Shown here piece after piece: positions 30,921 to 42,766 of a stretch of 64,000 nt of DNA. The notes beneath the pieces are model-generated. The model worked only from the letters and a program-made list of their open reading frames with translations, was not told where the DNA came from and searched no databases. Origin of the DNA: Cololabis saira (lineage: Eukaryota; Chordata; Actinopteri; Beloniformes; Belonidae). Where the stretch lies: the NCBI RefSeq assembly GCF_033807715.1, contig NC_084601.1, positions 16,794,690-16,858,689 of the forward strand, read 5' to 3'. Each line of letters starts with the position of its first letter. Position 1 is the stretch's first letter. Position numbers and translations under genes: made by a program.

Positions 30921-31593
30921 TTTTTACTTGTTTTTTAGATATTACAGATTTGACATCCTGCTATCTTTTTCTGCATATTGGGCACTGAACTGGCATAAGC
31001 ATCTTCTTTAAATATCCTGCTACAAGGGACATGCCAAGAAAATGTAGGCGTTTAAAATTTTCCATTTTGCCAAGTCGTGATTTGGATGTACTGAAATCTG
31101 CCTTTTTTGGGTGAAAAAAAAAATGCTCATCACCATCCACATCTACTTTTGAACACTCGATAAAACAGTTTGTTTTTATGTTGTTACGTACATATTTACT
31201 GTTTGCCGGTGCATACTAATAACATTGTATGCACATGTGGACCAATTTATCTGGTTCCCCTCCATTTAAATAAAAACTTGCAATCGCCTCTGAAATAACG
31301 TGAAACTGACAAAAATAAATAAATTATTATTTACTAAAAAACTCAACAGATGTCACTTTTGAATAGTTTTTCAACAGAATCCATAAAACAATTGAAAGCT
31401 GTGTCTGATTTTCACCACTTTAATTTTCAGTAATGTGTTTATGTATAAATACCTTTTATCAGTATTTTCTTTTAAAAGAAATGTATTAAAATACGTCTGT
31501 TACATCTGTATGCTTCTGATATATTGTGCTGTGATGTGCTAAACGGGGGAATGAAATAAGAAATGACAAAGAGAAACATCTTCTTTGTTTCAG
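30921..31593. other. Intron 3' end before linker exon
   Basis: No feature other than the polypyrimidine tract and cag acceptor directly before 31594. Confidence 0.6.
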
Positions 31594-31674
31594 ACCCGTA
31601 CGATGATGACCTGAAGGTGAAGACCCAAAGACCACGATCAGCTGATCAGCCAGGTGTGTTTCAGGCACAAACAG
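31594..31674 (+). CDS. adgrb2: adgrb2 exon: acidic/basic linker before TSR1
   Basis: An 81-bp open stretch preceded by a pyrimidine-rich tract ending in cag and followed by the consensus donor gtgagt. Read with two bases completing an upstream codon, it encodes PYDDDLKVKTQRPRSADQPG and then VFQAQT, plus one base carried into the next exon. That base joins with the first two bases of the TSR1 exon to give Gly, so the phase (1-1) matches exactly. The peptide is hydrophilic, with an acidic then a basic half and no cysteine, as expected for a flexible linker between the N-terminal CUB-like region and the TSRs. I do not have a firm recollection of the orthologous human segment, so homology is inferred from position, phase and splice signals. 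Being 1-1 symmetric, it could be skipped without a frameshift. Confidence 0.68.
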
Positions 31675-34600
31675 GTGAGTGCTAAGAGTGGGAGACAGTG
31701 TTAACAGCTCGACCTGCACAGGCTGTATGTATAACCTAAAATAGTGAGTTCCTCATAAATAATTACCTTTTACGAAGTCTTGAAGAAACCCAGGGCAGCT
31801 GGCGGCACTGGTGAGTCACATCTATAAATATGGGAGAGTTACTGGTATAGTGTGTATGTGTGTGACTTTTAACTCTTACATAATTAACATGATCAGAAAA
31901 GACGGATTGAATTATTCATAGCACGATACATTAAACATATTATGGATATCACATGTATATATGACGGGGATGACAGCTGACACAGAATCCAGTCCCACAC
32001 TTCCCTGAACAGGATGAAGAGACCAGAGTAAATGGATCGTGGAAACTTTTAAACCTTAAAATTGGTCACATATGAGGCAGAGCTAGCGAAAGCCACAACG
32101 ATTGATCACTTAGAGTTTAGGATCTGATAATTGGAACAACATTGACAGGTTGCGTTCACATGAAGAAAAGGACCTTTTGAACGGAGTAGAAACCGTGTAG
32201 CATCGTGGAGTACTCAAAGAAACCTTCACCAGCACAGGGAGAACATGCAAAGCCCATTACGGGAGGTCCCACTTGAGATTTGCCCCAAGAACCTTTCAAC
32301 TGTGAAACAGTGCCAGTGGTGGTTCTACATTGGATTAGATGAGAACCCTTCCGAGCTTCCAACAGTTACTTTAAAATGCATCACCCTCTTGGCCGTGTCT
32401 AGTCCTGTAAAAGTTAAGTGGTGTCAGAATTCTATTTAAAGAAAATCTGAATGTGTTCAAACATTGGAAGAAGGATCTGATCAAAATTCACCAGAAGCGT
32501 TTATTGTACAGAATCGTCAGCTCACGGGTCCTACACCAACAAGTCCAAGAGATAAAACACTCTGTCACCAGCTGCAATAAAAGAAGCCGACCGCATGGCT
32601 AAACATTTATACTATACTGTAGGTGGAGAGGGCATGGTTTAGACTTTGCCTTTTAGTGGTTGAGTGGTCCTGGGTTCTCGTCTCCTCATCCAATCCGGTG
32701 CCGCCGGTAAAGGGAAAAAACTATATCCAGTGACACCGGAGGAGACGAAACTACAACCCCCAGCCTTTGGTCTTGGTTTCTCACATGTCCTTTTTTTCCG
32801 AACACGTGATCCACCAAGCGCAACTAGAGAAAACGTATTGACTGCATTTATGATACAAAATGAAGATGGCAGATACACTAAATGCATTTGAAAGATGAGG
32901 AGTAATTATTCAGACATGAATATTGTATTTGACATTAAATATGAAACTACTGATCCATAAAAAAATAAAACAAAGAAAATGGATGACATGAAAAGTTAGA
33001 AGATGGCATGGAAAAGTATATTTTTCCACTGTAACAGTAGCCAAATCTAAAGCCAGCAAAGTACACACCCCAAAGCTTCTGCTATTGTTCACATGTGGAT
33101 TATATCTCTGAATGTTATCAAACGTGATTCAGCAAATTGGAAGTAAGTGATACGATATATTAAGAGAATTACACTAGGTCTATCTCTAGCTAGCATTCAT
33201 ATGCAGTGTTAGCAGAGCCAGCTGATTGTTTTTAAGCCCAAGTGGACACAAAAGGACTTAAGCATCAAGATCAATCTTTTCTTAGCATGTTCAAATCAAA
33301 TGTTTTGTTTTGGTAAGATTTCTGTACATGCATTTCTTTTTGAGACACCAACAGTTACCCACCACACTTCACCTCTTGCATGAAGTGACTTGTAAATAGC
33401 TTGCAAACACTTGTAAACTGATTTTTTTTAAAAAGGAACCTAAATAGTGTGCATGTGTTACTCTGTTAAATGGTAATTTTGCTATTGTGTTCTTACACTA
33501 TTATTATTCTCTGAATAGTATTTTCAGTGTGGTATTGGATGGCTCAGGAAAGGAAAATTATTTGTACCTTTGGTTTTGTTTCAGGTAAGAGTTAAACTAT
33601 TTGAAAAAAGAAGAAAAAACACACAGTGATCACAAACCAGCCCAGATTAAAATTTTCCACTCAACTTTATTTATTTTTTTTATGAGAAAAATAAAACTCT
33701 GAAACCCCCTAAACTGGTTGTGAATCTGCCAACGCTGCTTATACGTAAACACTAACATTTCCATGCTTCCATATTTATAGCTAACACAACGAGGATGCAG
33801 GAGGGAAACCCGTGGCTCTACCTTGTCCTTCTCCTTCGAGCCCCCTCCTCTCTTTCTTCTCCCCGTTCTTCCATTCCTCTCGGCATGTGTGATGAGCTTA
33901 AGGCCTGACTCATGGCATGTTAATGAAGATGTAATGCGATTAAGAGACATGTAATTAATTTAATTCCCTTCTGTTCCATGTGATGTTGCCTCCATCAAAG
34001 GACGTGGTGCTCATAAACAAATGGAAAGACTTGACTCGTTGTTTTCAAGAGCCGAACTAAGAGGGAGCAATGTGATACTCTCTTGTTGGCTGCTCACACG
34101 GAAATGGGGGCAAAGGCTTTTTAGGTTGAACCCAGCAGGAACGATATAATATTCCATTAATATTTAGGCTTTCACATTTAAACTCATTCCTCTGAAATGA
34201 ACATTATACTTTTGAATAGTCATTCAAGATGTATTTTACATTAAAAGGCTTAAATGCATTAATGACCTCCACAAATGATTTATTGGCCATATAGAAAGTT
34301 AATCCAAATCATATATATCTTGATTTAACACCAGGCAGTGGTTTTCCAGGGCTAGACCACATAGATGACTACATACAACATTAAACATAAGTGATGTGCC
34401 TTTTATGACAGATACTGTATGTATCTTATCTTTCCATCTGATCCCGTAAAACTATGGAGGAAGAAAATGAAAGCTTAACTTTAAACACAGTTTATAATTT
34501 TATGAGGCTACAGCTCCCCTTATGGTGGAAGGGAGTTGGAGGAGGAGAATGAAGCGATCGGCTGAATTGCTACTGTAGAGGAATTGTTTTTATGTATGTT

Positions 34601-34929
34601 TAATCATTTGGTTGAAATCTAACATTGGGAACCTTCTACTTCAAAAAAAGAGCTATATGAACTTTAAGCTAAGGGAGGAAGATAAAGGGACAGTGTGCGT
34701 ATCTCTCCGGCATGTGTGCCCCTGAGGGACGCAAGTGTGGGTGTGTGTCTCTCTCTGTCTCTGTCTCTCTCTGTGTGTGGGTGTGTATGTGTGTGTCTTT
34801 CCTCCCCATCTTGTAGTAGAAAGAGAGTTACAGTTTTGTATAATCATGGTTGTTGTCTTTAAAAACTTTGGTGTCAGTGAAGAATCACTTCAAGAATCAC
34901 AAGTATCTGCTCAGATTGGAAGAAAACAC
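31675..34929. other. Intron sequence after linker exon
   Basis: No gene seen. Holds a mixed (TG)n/(CT)n run around 34738-34797. The segment 33890-34020 is rich in homeobox-like ATTA/TAAT words. Confidence 0.5.
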
Positions 34930-35550
34930 GACGGCCTCCTGTGAGAGGCCTCACTGTATGTGAAAAAACACACCGGCCTCTTGAGCGAGAGGCCCCTCCC
35001 TCCCTCTCTCTCTCTCTCTCTTACTGTCTGTATGCAAAATTATCTCCCTTTTTTTAGGTATAAAGGGACACCCAGTGCCTTTGTTTGAGCAAATTTAAGT
35101 GTCTTTCGGGGAAGCCTCCCCTTTGAGTGCTGAAACAATCCCCAGATTTTTGAGCAAAGACATGAGACTGGGAGACGGCACCTTTAAGTGGTGAAAATGA
35201 CACTGGGGAGTTTGGATAGTGGGGGAAGAAGTTGAATGAGTTATTGCTTTACCACTGGCCGAATTGACATGAGGAGAAGTTTTGAGGGATACTGTTGGAT
35301 ACAGGGGCGTGGCCCCCAGATCCCTCAAAAGTATATAAGAGGGATGATTTGATGCAAAGTTTTAGAGTCGGTACCGGGACCATGCCGGTTCTCCTGTGCG
35401 TAATGTTGATTGTAAATTCTTGCAATAAAGACATGCACAGTATTTGGACGGAACACCAGCTGAAACTTTGACTCCAGTGTTTTTTCTTCAGGTCCGCGGA
35501 TGAAGGAAAAACTTAGTCTATGTGGGGAAGGAAAAATCTTAGAATCATGT
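34930..35550 (+). mobile_element. Solo-LTR-like unit with TATA box and poly(A) signal
   Basis: Contains gtatataagaggg with TATATAA at 35332-35338, followed 86 bases later by the polyadenylation signal AATAAA at 35424-35429, as in an LTR U3-R layout. A GC-rich ggggcgtggccc lies just upstream. After a possible CA end at 35547 comes TGGTGTCCCAGAAAGGAT (35550-35567), which looks like a tRNA primer-binding site. Upstream, cggcctc-ytg-gagaggcc is repeated at about 34930 and 34973. I could not define the TG start or a target duplication; no gag or pol frame follows. Confidence 0.45.
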
Positions 35551-35689
35551 GGTGTCCCAGAAAGGATTTTCTCGACACTACCAGTCAGTGGCACGAAAAA
35601 CTAAGTTCAGAGCTCCTGCATTGCACGTATGTCTATATACATCATTATAAATTACTTCATGAAGTGATTGGTACTAAAAAAACCCATGC

Positions 35690-36718
35690 ATTGGGTTAAT
35701 TGGCAACAGATTGGTTGATATAATTGGGTATAAAGCATCATAGAGAGTCTCTTCAAAGTCAAGCTGGGCAGAGGTTCTTCAATCTGTGGAAAGACTGGCT
35801 CCAAATGATGGTCGTCATTGTTAAAATTTGTAGCTCATCTACAGCACATGATATCAAAGGCTCCTGAGAATCTAAAGAGATCTCTATGCAAAAGGATGAG
35901 GCTGGAATCAATATTGGATGCCTGGGCCTCCGGCAGCACGGCATTAGAAACGGGATGATTCGGGGATCCACATCTTAGCATGGGCTCAGGAGCAAATCTG
36001 GAAATCTGTCAAAGAACACAGTTTGTTATGCTGTCCATAAATGCCGGTTAAAGTTCTGTGACACAGAGAAGAAGTCATACGTAAACATGATGTGTTAACG
36101 CAACTGTCTCCTCTAATGAACTTGGGAAAAGAGTCAAACTTTCCCATGGCCGGGGAAACTGAAATTACTTTTAGAAAAACAGGGATACTGTGTCCTCTGG
36201 ACGAAAGAGGAGAGGGGACCATCTGGCTTGTTATCAGTTCAAAAGCGTGCATCTCTAATGGTAGGGGGGTGTATTATTGCCTAATGGGCAGCTTGCACAT
36301 CTGGAAATGAAGCAGCGTTGATTTTGTATCTTTCAGCAAGATACTGCTAAATTGTACCTAAGAAAAAAAGGACAATAATATTTTTAAAACAAAAACAACC
36401 TCCAACAAAATGTCTTCTCCGTTCCCCCGTTCCCCTGTTCCCCGTGCTCCCAGTGGTAAATATTGGCCCTATCCCAACCTTTTGGGGGACGTTGCTGTCT
36501 TAAATTTTTTTTTTCTATATCTTAAGATGGAACGTAACCTCAGTTTAAACATTTGATGTTGATGTTTTTTAATGTTAAAATGTGAATAAAATATGAGTTT
36601 GACATTTGCAAGTCATTGCAAATCACTGCAATGACTTGACTTGACTTTCATCATTGCAAGTCACTGTTATTAGATCAATTGTTTGGAGCATCCCCTTTTT
36701 TTGGAACAGGGCCTGTAT
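35690..36718 (+). mobile_element. Tc1/mariner-like transposon relic
   Basis: Plus-strand words follow the order of a common fish Tc1-like element: caacagattggttgatat, tctaaagagatctctatgc, catgggctcaggagc, gaacacagtttgttatgctg, gacgaaagaggagaggggac, gcagcttgcacatctgg, cagtttaaacatttgatg and the end ttttggaacagggcctgta. Translation needs several frameshifts and stops, and there is a large deletion after about 36340. It is a dead transposase copy; the left terminal repeat is missing. Confidence 0.72.
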
Positions 36719-36992
36719 CTGCAGCGTCGTCCTCGTGGTCCTACACACAAAGGGAGGAAGTGTGCCTTGTGAGGAAAAAGATATACACATTTGCTGACTT
36801 CTAACTTCCTCTGTGTTTATAGTTTTACATTTAATAATAATATTAAGTCTAAATGGTGTATCAGAAAAGTTGTTAACTTTCCACCATCCCCTTAATTAAT
36901 TTTCACTGAAAGAATTGCAGTTATTTAAACTTGCTTTCGTCAATTTTAACATGATCAGCAACAAGGATTGCCATTAGCAATAAAAAGCACAT

Positions 36993-37223
36993 CGAGGGCC
37001 GAAGAACATAACCTCCTATCTGAAAATTTCACTTTTTTGGGAAAACACAAAAAACTGTGTTGTTTTCTTGTAGAATGCTATTTTTTAGGGATACCCCTAT
37101 ACATTTCACCTTTTTGGGACTACAGACAGGCTGATTAGGTGCAGCCCACCTTGTGATGTCATCCAAAGTAAAAACACCAATCAGACAATTTTGCAGATAG
37201 GAGGTTATGTTCTTCGGCCCTCG
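36993..37223. mobile_element. 231-bp inverted-repeat element with perfect 31-bp ends
   Basis: The first 31 bases (starting CGAGGGCCGAAGAACATAAC) are the exact reverse complement of the last 31, or 30 if the outer base is excluded. The flanks are ACAT at 36989-36992 and ACAT at 37224-37227, suggesting a 4-bp target duplication. The middle is non-coding. The identity of the two ends points to a fairly recent insertion. The family is not recognised. Confidence 0.85.
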
Positions 37224-37545
37224 ACATGACTAACATATTATTAGTATCACTCCAGTTAGTTATAAAGGTAAATTAATCCCTGTGTCTTTCTGATATGGCT
37301 GTCAAGAAATCTAAATAACCCACATTTTGTGTTTGTTTACTAAAGTTTTACAGTTTCTTTGTTTTTTTTTCTTCGTTAAAATGTCCCATCTCAGTAAAAC
37401 CCAAAGCAAAGTGTTTTCGAAAACAGTGCAGCTTAGCTTCAGTACTAAAATTCCTTGTCTTTCTCCAAGAATATAAAACACAATTGATTTATTCAGAGGT
37501 TGATATTTTTTGAATGGGCTTTGTCCACTGAATAGCAAGTCCACT

Positions 37546-37673
<128 letters not shown>

Positions 37674-37904
37674 TTATGGTTAAATCTTGACTTATAGACA
37701 AAAAGAGTTGAATCTTGTGAATGATATCTTGAACCTTGGCTGTGATAACATTGTTGTTTAATCACTGCAGAAAAGGTCTTTTCATGATATCTCACAGATT
37801 TGGTATTGATATTAAGAGATAACAATCTATATGTTTATGCTAAGAATTGCTAAGAATATTGACTGATTCCTACATTGATTTATCTGTTATGCAAAATTTA
37901 CTTA

Positions 37905-37910
<6 letters not shown>

Positions 37911-37967
<57 letters not shown>
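37911..37967. repeat. (AT)n array
   Basis: AT dinucleotides directly abutting the left end of a TA-flanked transposon. Confidence 0.95.
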
Positions 37968-37969
<2 letters not shown>

Positions 37970-38507
37970 GTATTTTCTGGACTATAAGCCGCTCCTTTTT
38001 TCATAGGTTTTGAACCATGCGGCTTATACAAAGGTGCGGCTATTCTGTGGATTTTTCTTCCACCGCTCGGGGCGCTCTAACCGGTATTACAATCAAAACT
38101 AAGACAAAATAAATGCAAAGAAGAATTCGCTACTTCTTCTTTAGCAGATAGAAGTAGGTAGAAGCAGATTTCAAACAGATAAATAGATAAATAAATACCG
38201 GTTATTTTCTCTTCGTTCTGTCCCGTTATAATCAGCAAAGTTGCTGCCGTGTTAAAAGACACTGTTAGGAAAGGATCTATTTAGGTACAAACATGTACAT
38301 CATTTACAGTTCAAAATCCTTCTGTACATGTAGTAAATATCTAATCTAACAACATAAATATCTGCGGCTTGCATATCTTTTTTTTTTTAAATTGAGCGGA
38401 TGCGGCTTATATACAGGTGCGGCTTGTATATCTTTTTTTTATTATTTAAAAAAAATAGAGCGGGTGCGGCTTATATACAGGTGCGGCTTATAGTCCAGAA
38501 AATACGG
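37968..38507. mobile_element. TA-flanked inverted-repeat element (pogo/Tc1-like) upstream of TSR1
   Basis: Left end CCGTATTTTCTGGACTATAA and right end TTATAGTCCAGAAAATACGG are inverted repeats, flanked by TA on both sides. The terminal family is the same as the element at 49446-50059 (ccggactataagtcgc-type ends). Near the right end the phrase gcggcttatatacaggtgcgg occurs twice. Non-coding, 540 bp. Confidence 0.85.
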
Positions 38508-38806
38508 TATATTATATACTGTATATATGTACATACACACATGTGTATCTGAGAAGTTTCAAGTATCTCTAGACACTTTTTATGACTAGACAACTCTGTG
38601 AAACAACTGTATATATAGTGGAGTCACTTTGTTTTCCTGTGAAACAATTTCATATGTTGTCAGGATCTTTGCTGAAACCATGTTTTCTTCTTCACCGTCA
38701 GTTTTCAATCTTCCCAGGTGAAACATTAAAGTACCAGGTTCTTATGGCAGATGCTGGTGGCGGTGAACGTTCAAAGTGGTGTGTCTCTCTTCCCCCGGCT
38801 CCTCAG

Positions 38807-38971
38807 GCGATCCTGCAGCGGAGGAGTGGTCGCAGTGGAGTATGTGCTCTCTCACGTGCGGGCAAGGTTGGCAAGTGAGGACGCGGTCGTGCGTCTCCTC
38901 TCCCCACGGGACGCTGTGCAGCGGTGCCTTGCGGGAAACGCGCATGTGCAACAACACGTCCTCCTGTCCAG
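38807..38971 (+). CDS. adgrb2: adgrb2 exon: thrombospondin type 1 repeat 1
   Basis: A 165-bp exon with acceptor tcctcag and donor gtgaac, phase 1 at both ends. It encodes one complete TSR beginning [20 protein letters not shown] and ending with NNTSSCP. The WSQW tryptophans fit C-mannosylation (WxxW), and CSLTCGQG fits the POFUT2 O-fucosylation motif CxxS/TCxxG. Six cysteines are present, as in a canonical TSR. NNTS contains an N-glycosylation sequon. In the BAI family the TSRs lie in the extracellular N terminus and bind matrix or synaptic ligands. The next exon is 10 kb downstream. A TA-flanked DNA transposon ends 299 bases before this exon. Confidence 0.96.
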
Positions 38972-41900
38972 GTGAACCTGGAATCATAAGTTCAGGTACC
39001 AAACTAATTTATTTATTTTCAAATTTGCAGGTTTAGAGAAAGGGTCTCATACAAACATATAATTTCTACTTGCTGCCTCCCTGAAACCTACAGCATTCAT
39101 GAATCTCTTTTTTAAAAGTCTTAAGTAAACTTAAGGAAACAAGCAGTCTAAATGTGTGTTACAGCGGGTGGGTGCGCATGCACACATTTGATCTGCTGGG
39201 CCAACATATAATCTCACCATGGTGTTGCAGAAACCCATTTCAGTTCACTCTGCTGCCCAACTGGGAGAGATAGAGAGTGACACCTGAGCTTGATGTCGAC
39301 AAGTCTATTAGACCTGCCACAGCCCTGACGCCCATATTCCCCGGGCTCTATATTTAGCTCCTCTCAGCTCATTCAAAATGTTCTCCTCATTTTCCTTTGT
39401 TTAAATCTGTCACTGTGTTTACACTGTATTAACATCTCTACAACTGACATGGGTTATGTAACAACCTATCTGCATCTATCCATCGTCCTTTTTGCCCAGC
39501 TTTGTGTTTTGTTGGTGCAAAAAGACTGAAGGAGGCCCCAGTCCTCGGCAACCCCTAACTATTTGATGATAAGTGAAGTAGAAAAAAAGTTGCAATGGGA
39601 AAGAAGACGGGTACAAAGACTGTGGAGGGGGAAAAAAGGAAATACATTACACAGGATAAGTCTCTAACTAGGGTCCTTTTGCACAAATCTCTGTGTGTTA
39701 GAAGTTCTCGTGGTCAAATGAAAGCTCGAGAGATGTGGAAAATGAAAGTTATGTCTTAGATCAGAGATGAAAACAGATAATTAATGCTGAAGCTGCATCT
39801 TTATGGGAGCAGTGAGAGGGAGATGCTGTAGCTTTATAGTTTGTGAACCTTAATCATGAAAATGCATCAGTGTAACACTTTCATGTTGTATCATGACATT
39901 GGGTTGTACAACATTTGAAATTGATCAGACACGGCAAATCTTTGTTTCCACTGCAGTAATAGTCAGTCAAGACACACATGAGTATGGATCACACCTTAAT
40001 GTTGCTTCAGTGTAATTACTTTCATTGCAAGTGGAGGAAAAATCATCAAAATATATCTTACAAACTCACTCAAATAAAATTCCCACATGCGCACTTGCTC
40101 ATCCAATCAGGCCGAGTTTGCTTAACCGTGTCTGCTCGCTACAAAGCGCCAGCAACAGGCTGAAAACGTTTCCACAGCGATGCAGGACAACCAAAACCTG
40201 GTCAGAGCAAATCTTCTCCGCTTTATTACCGGTGAAGGTCCTCATCAGGTGAAATATTGAAGTATGTTTGCTCTGGTACTTGTTTGATTGGTCTGACGTC
40301 AGTGGAGGTCTTTAAATCTGGTCTTTAAAAAAATAATGCACTCAACGCATCCTCTGCTATTATAGAGAGCTTCTGAAATCCACTTTTTGGTTGTGCTAAA
40401 GTGCATTTAACCACTTTTATGGTCTCCAGCCTGTTTCCCGTGTCCTCATAAAGCATTGTCCTGCAAGTTCTATCCATCTGTTCCCAGAAATGCAGGGTAA
40501 CGCTTTCTTCTTTTTTTTTTTGAGTACCTAGCAGGAAATGGAATAAATTGAGTATATTTCTATCTGAGTTCTGTCAAGGTGGATGCACTTGGTTGTGTAT
40601 TGCATTTAGCGTGCTGCATATTGCGCATAATTTCCCAAGTGTGTGTATGTGGTATATTCAAAATATTTTATATATAGTAGGTGCTTGTGACAGCGTTTTG
40701 TGCGTCTCTTCATACAGTGTAGGTATTATTTTGACATTGTTTTGGTGTCAGGCCTTATTTTAAGTACATATTTTCCTGCATTTTTCTTTTTTTCCTGACA
40801 GCTTTTCAAAGTATATTTTTCTATAAGTTCAGTTTCACATGTTACTTGAGAGTGAGTGTTTACTGATATGCCCAAGGAAAAGAAAAATGGGAAGAAAAAA
40901 AAGACGAGGAAAGTGAAGAGGAACATTTTCATTCCCTGTCACTGCATATGCTAATCATGTCTTTATGCAAATGCAGCGGCCCGATTTGTATGTCTAAGCG
41001 CCTCATTTTCCATTCCATGTCGATATTAATATCCTCAGCCGCTGCTTTGATGGGATATTGGTTGTTGTGTTATGTTGCGTTTATTATATCACTTTACCCT
41101 CCATTCCTCTGATGTTTTCTGTCGTGGTTCTAGGGGGGGTTTAAGGGCACTCCAGGGATCGCCTGAATAGGAGCACACCAAATTCAAGCAGACGAGGGTT
41201 GTGGGGGTGGTAGCAAAGACACATAAATGTCTTTAATGAACTTGCGATTAACTTAAAGGGGGGAAAAGTCTTAGTTGTCATGCCTGCTTAATTTGTTAAT
41301 CTCTTTACCTGCTTGATTCAAGCTACATCTATTTCTCTTCTGATGCAAAGTTTGAAACCAACATTACATCATCAAATCGAATTCGCATGAGCAACGACTT
41401 GGATTACTCACGAAAGTTCACAAATAAATGTGAATGTATTTATTTTTTCTGTGTTATTAAATATTGGAATCAAAAACACTTCAAATTTTGTATTAAGAAA
41501 AACATTTAAATAAATGTATGTATTTCTTTTATCAATTTTTTCAAAATGTTTTGGTTCGTATGAACTTTTTTGATTAAGAGAGGGCTACAAAGGTCTCAGA
41601 AATCCATGTATCAAATATGATACATCTAGCATTACAGGCTCAATTGGCTCGAGTGTGTGACACATCCACATCCAGTCACAACACTTAAAGCAGTGGAACA
41701 TACACTTGCTGCTTTGTTCCAGTCCTTCTGAAAATGCATGTTCAGCAGGATTGTCACAAGTTTTGCTCTCTACATATTGATTCGGGGCAGCTCAGAATTG
41801 CAGAAAGGTCAGTCCAGTAACTGTCACCTCTTCCTCATCAGCCCCATCCTTATCATGTGTACATGTGGTTTTGCATTGTCTTGTTGAAAAATGTGTGCAT

Positions 41901-42044
41901 GTTCTAAGAAAATCTGTTTTATTTTATTTTATTATCTGTTTTATATTTTGAATTCTGTTTTATAATACAACATTTGGAGGAATTTAAACCACAATTTTTA
42001 GCTAATAATCTCTTGCCTCTCCCGCAAAGCTGTTATGACATTAA
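38972..42044. other. TSR1-TSR2 intron, first part
   Basis: No gene seen. Two octamer-like sites lie at 40948-40972. A 41.6-41.9 kb stretch vaguely resembles Tc1-like relics but is too eroded to call. Confidence 0.5.
40948..40972 (+). promoter_or_regulatory. Pair of POU/octamer-like motifs
   Basis: ATGCTAAT at 40948-40955 and the canonical octamer ATGCAAAT at 40965-40972, same strand, start-to-start distance 17. Candidate binding for POU-domain factors; function is inferred from motif only. Confidence 0.3.
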
Positions 42045-42762
42045 GGGTGCTGTCACACCTGTCCCGTTTGGAGCAGTTGTTCCAAAACAGGGAGCGTTTC
42101 CCCCTAAAGATCGTATCGTTTGGTATATGTGAACACAGCAATCGCGCTCGGATGCGGCACAAAACAAGCGAGCCGAGATCACCTAGGAGAGGTGGTCTCG
42201 GCTCGCTTCCATTCCAGACCTAGGGCGATGTGTTTGGAGTGAGAACATAATCGACACAGCAACCGACACAACTCCATTCATGTGTATTTGCTACCGAAGG
42301 AGCAAGGAGAAGAGTCAGCGCAGCTTCCACCACCTCCTCTCCTATTGGACACAACTTTCTCTCTTCTCTCCTATTGGATGTGCCGAGATGTCGTCACAGC
42401 GCGGCACGGTGAAATTAAAAAATGTTCAATTCGGGCAGGCAGGCGCGGCACAAACGCAGCGGCAGGCGCCGCTGAGCTCGGCGTCAAAGCCGTCCGCTCT
42501 TGCGCCGCTGTAGCACATAAGCACGTAAATGAATGGGAAAGGGGCTTGTTGTTTTCCCGGTGTGTGGAAGAGGAAACTCCTTCCGCGTTCATTTCTGACC
42601 AATGAGAGAACAGTTGGTTCGTGCATGGCATTTGTTAACAGCTTTGAACCGCTACAGACGGTTGCCTTGTGAACACAAACCCCACAAACAAAAAACAAAA
42701 CAACTATAGATTTAGCCCCTGAATCGGAACAAAACAAACGTGCCACAGGTCTGAAAGCATCC
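42045..42762. mobile_element. TTAA-flanked inverted-repeat element, complete copy
   Basis: Ends GGGTGCTGTCACACCTGT and ACAGGTCTGAAAGCATCC are inverted repeats and both flanks are TTAA (42041-42044, 42763-42766), the target site of piggyBac and Kolobok transposons. 718 bp, GC-rich, no transposase frame. A second, damaged copy lies at 22277. Confidence 0.82.
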
Positions 42763-42766
42763 TTAA

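Noticed and set aside
32640..32720. Possible tRNA-derived SINE promoter (ttgagtggtcctgggttctcg)
   Set aside because: A- and B-box-like words are too close together and no poly(A) or tail follows.
41690..41920. Possible Tc1-like relic
   Set aside because: Only scattered word matches; order and ends are not convincing.
42282..42605. 107-codon plus-strand ORF
   Set aside because: Lies inside the non-coding TTAA-flanked element; no transposase motif.
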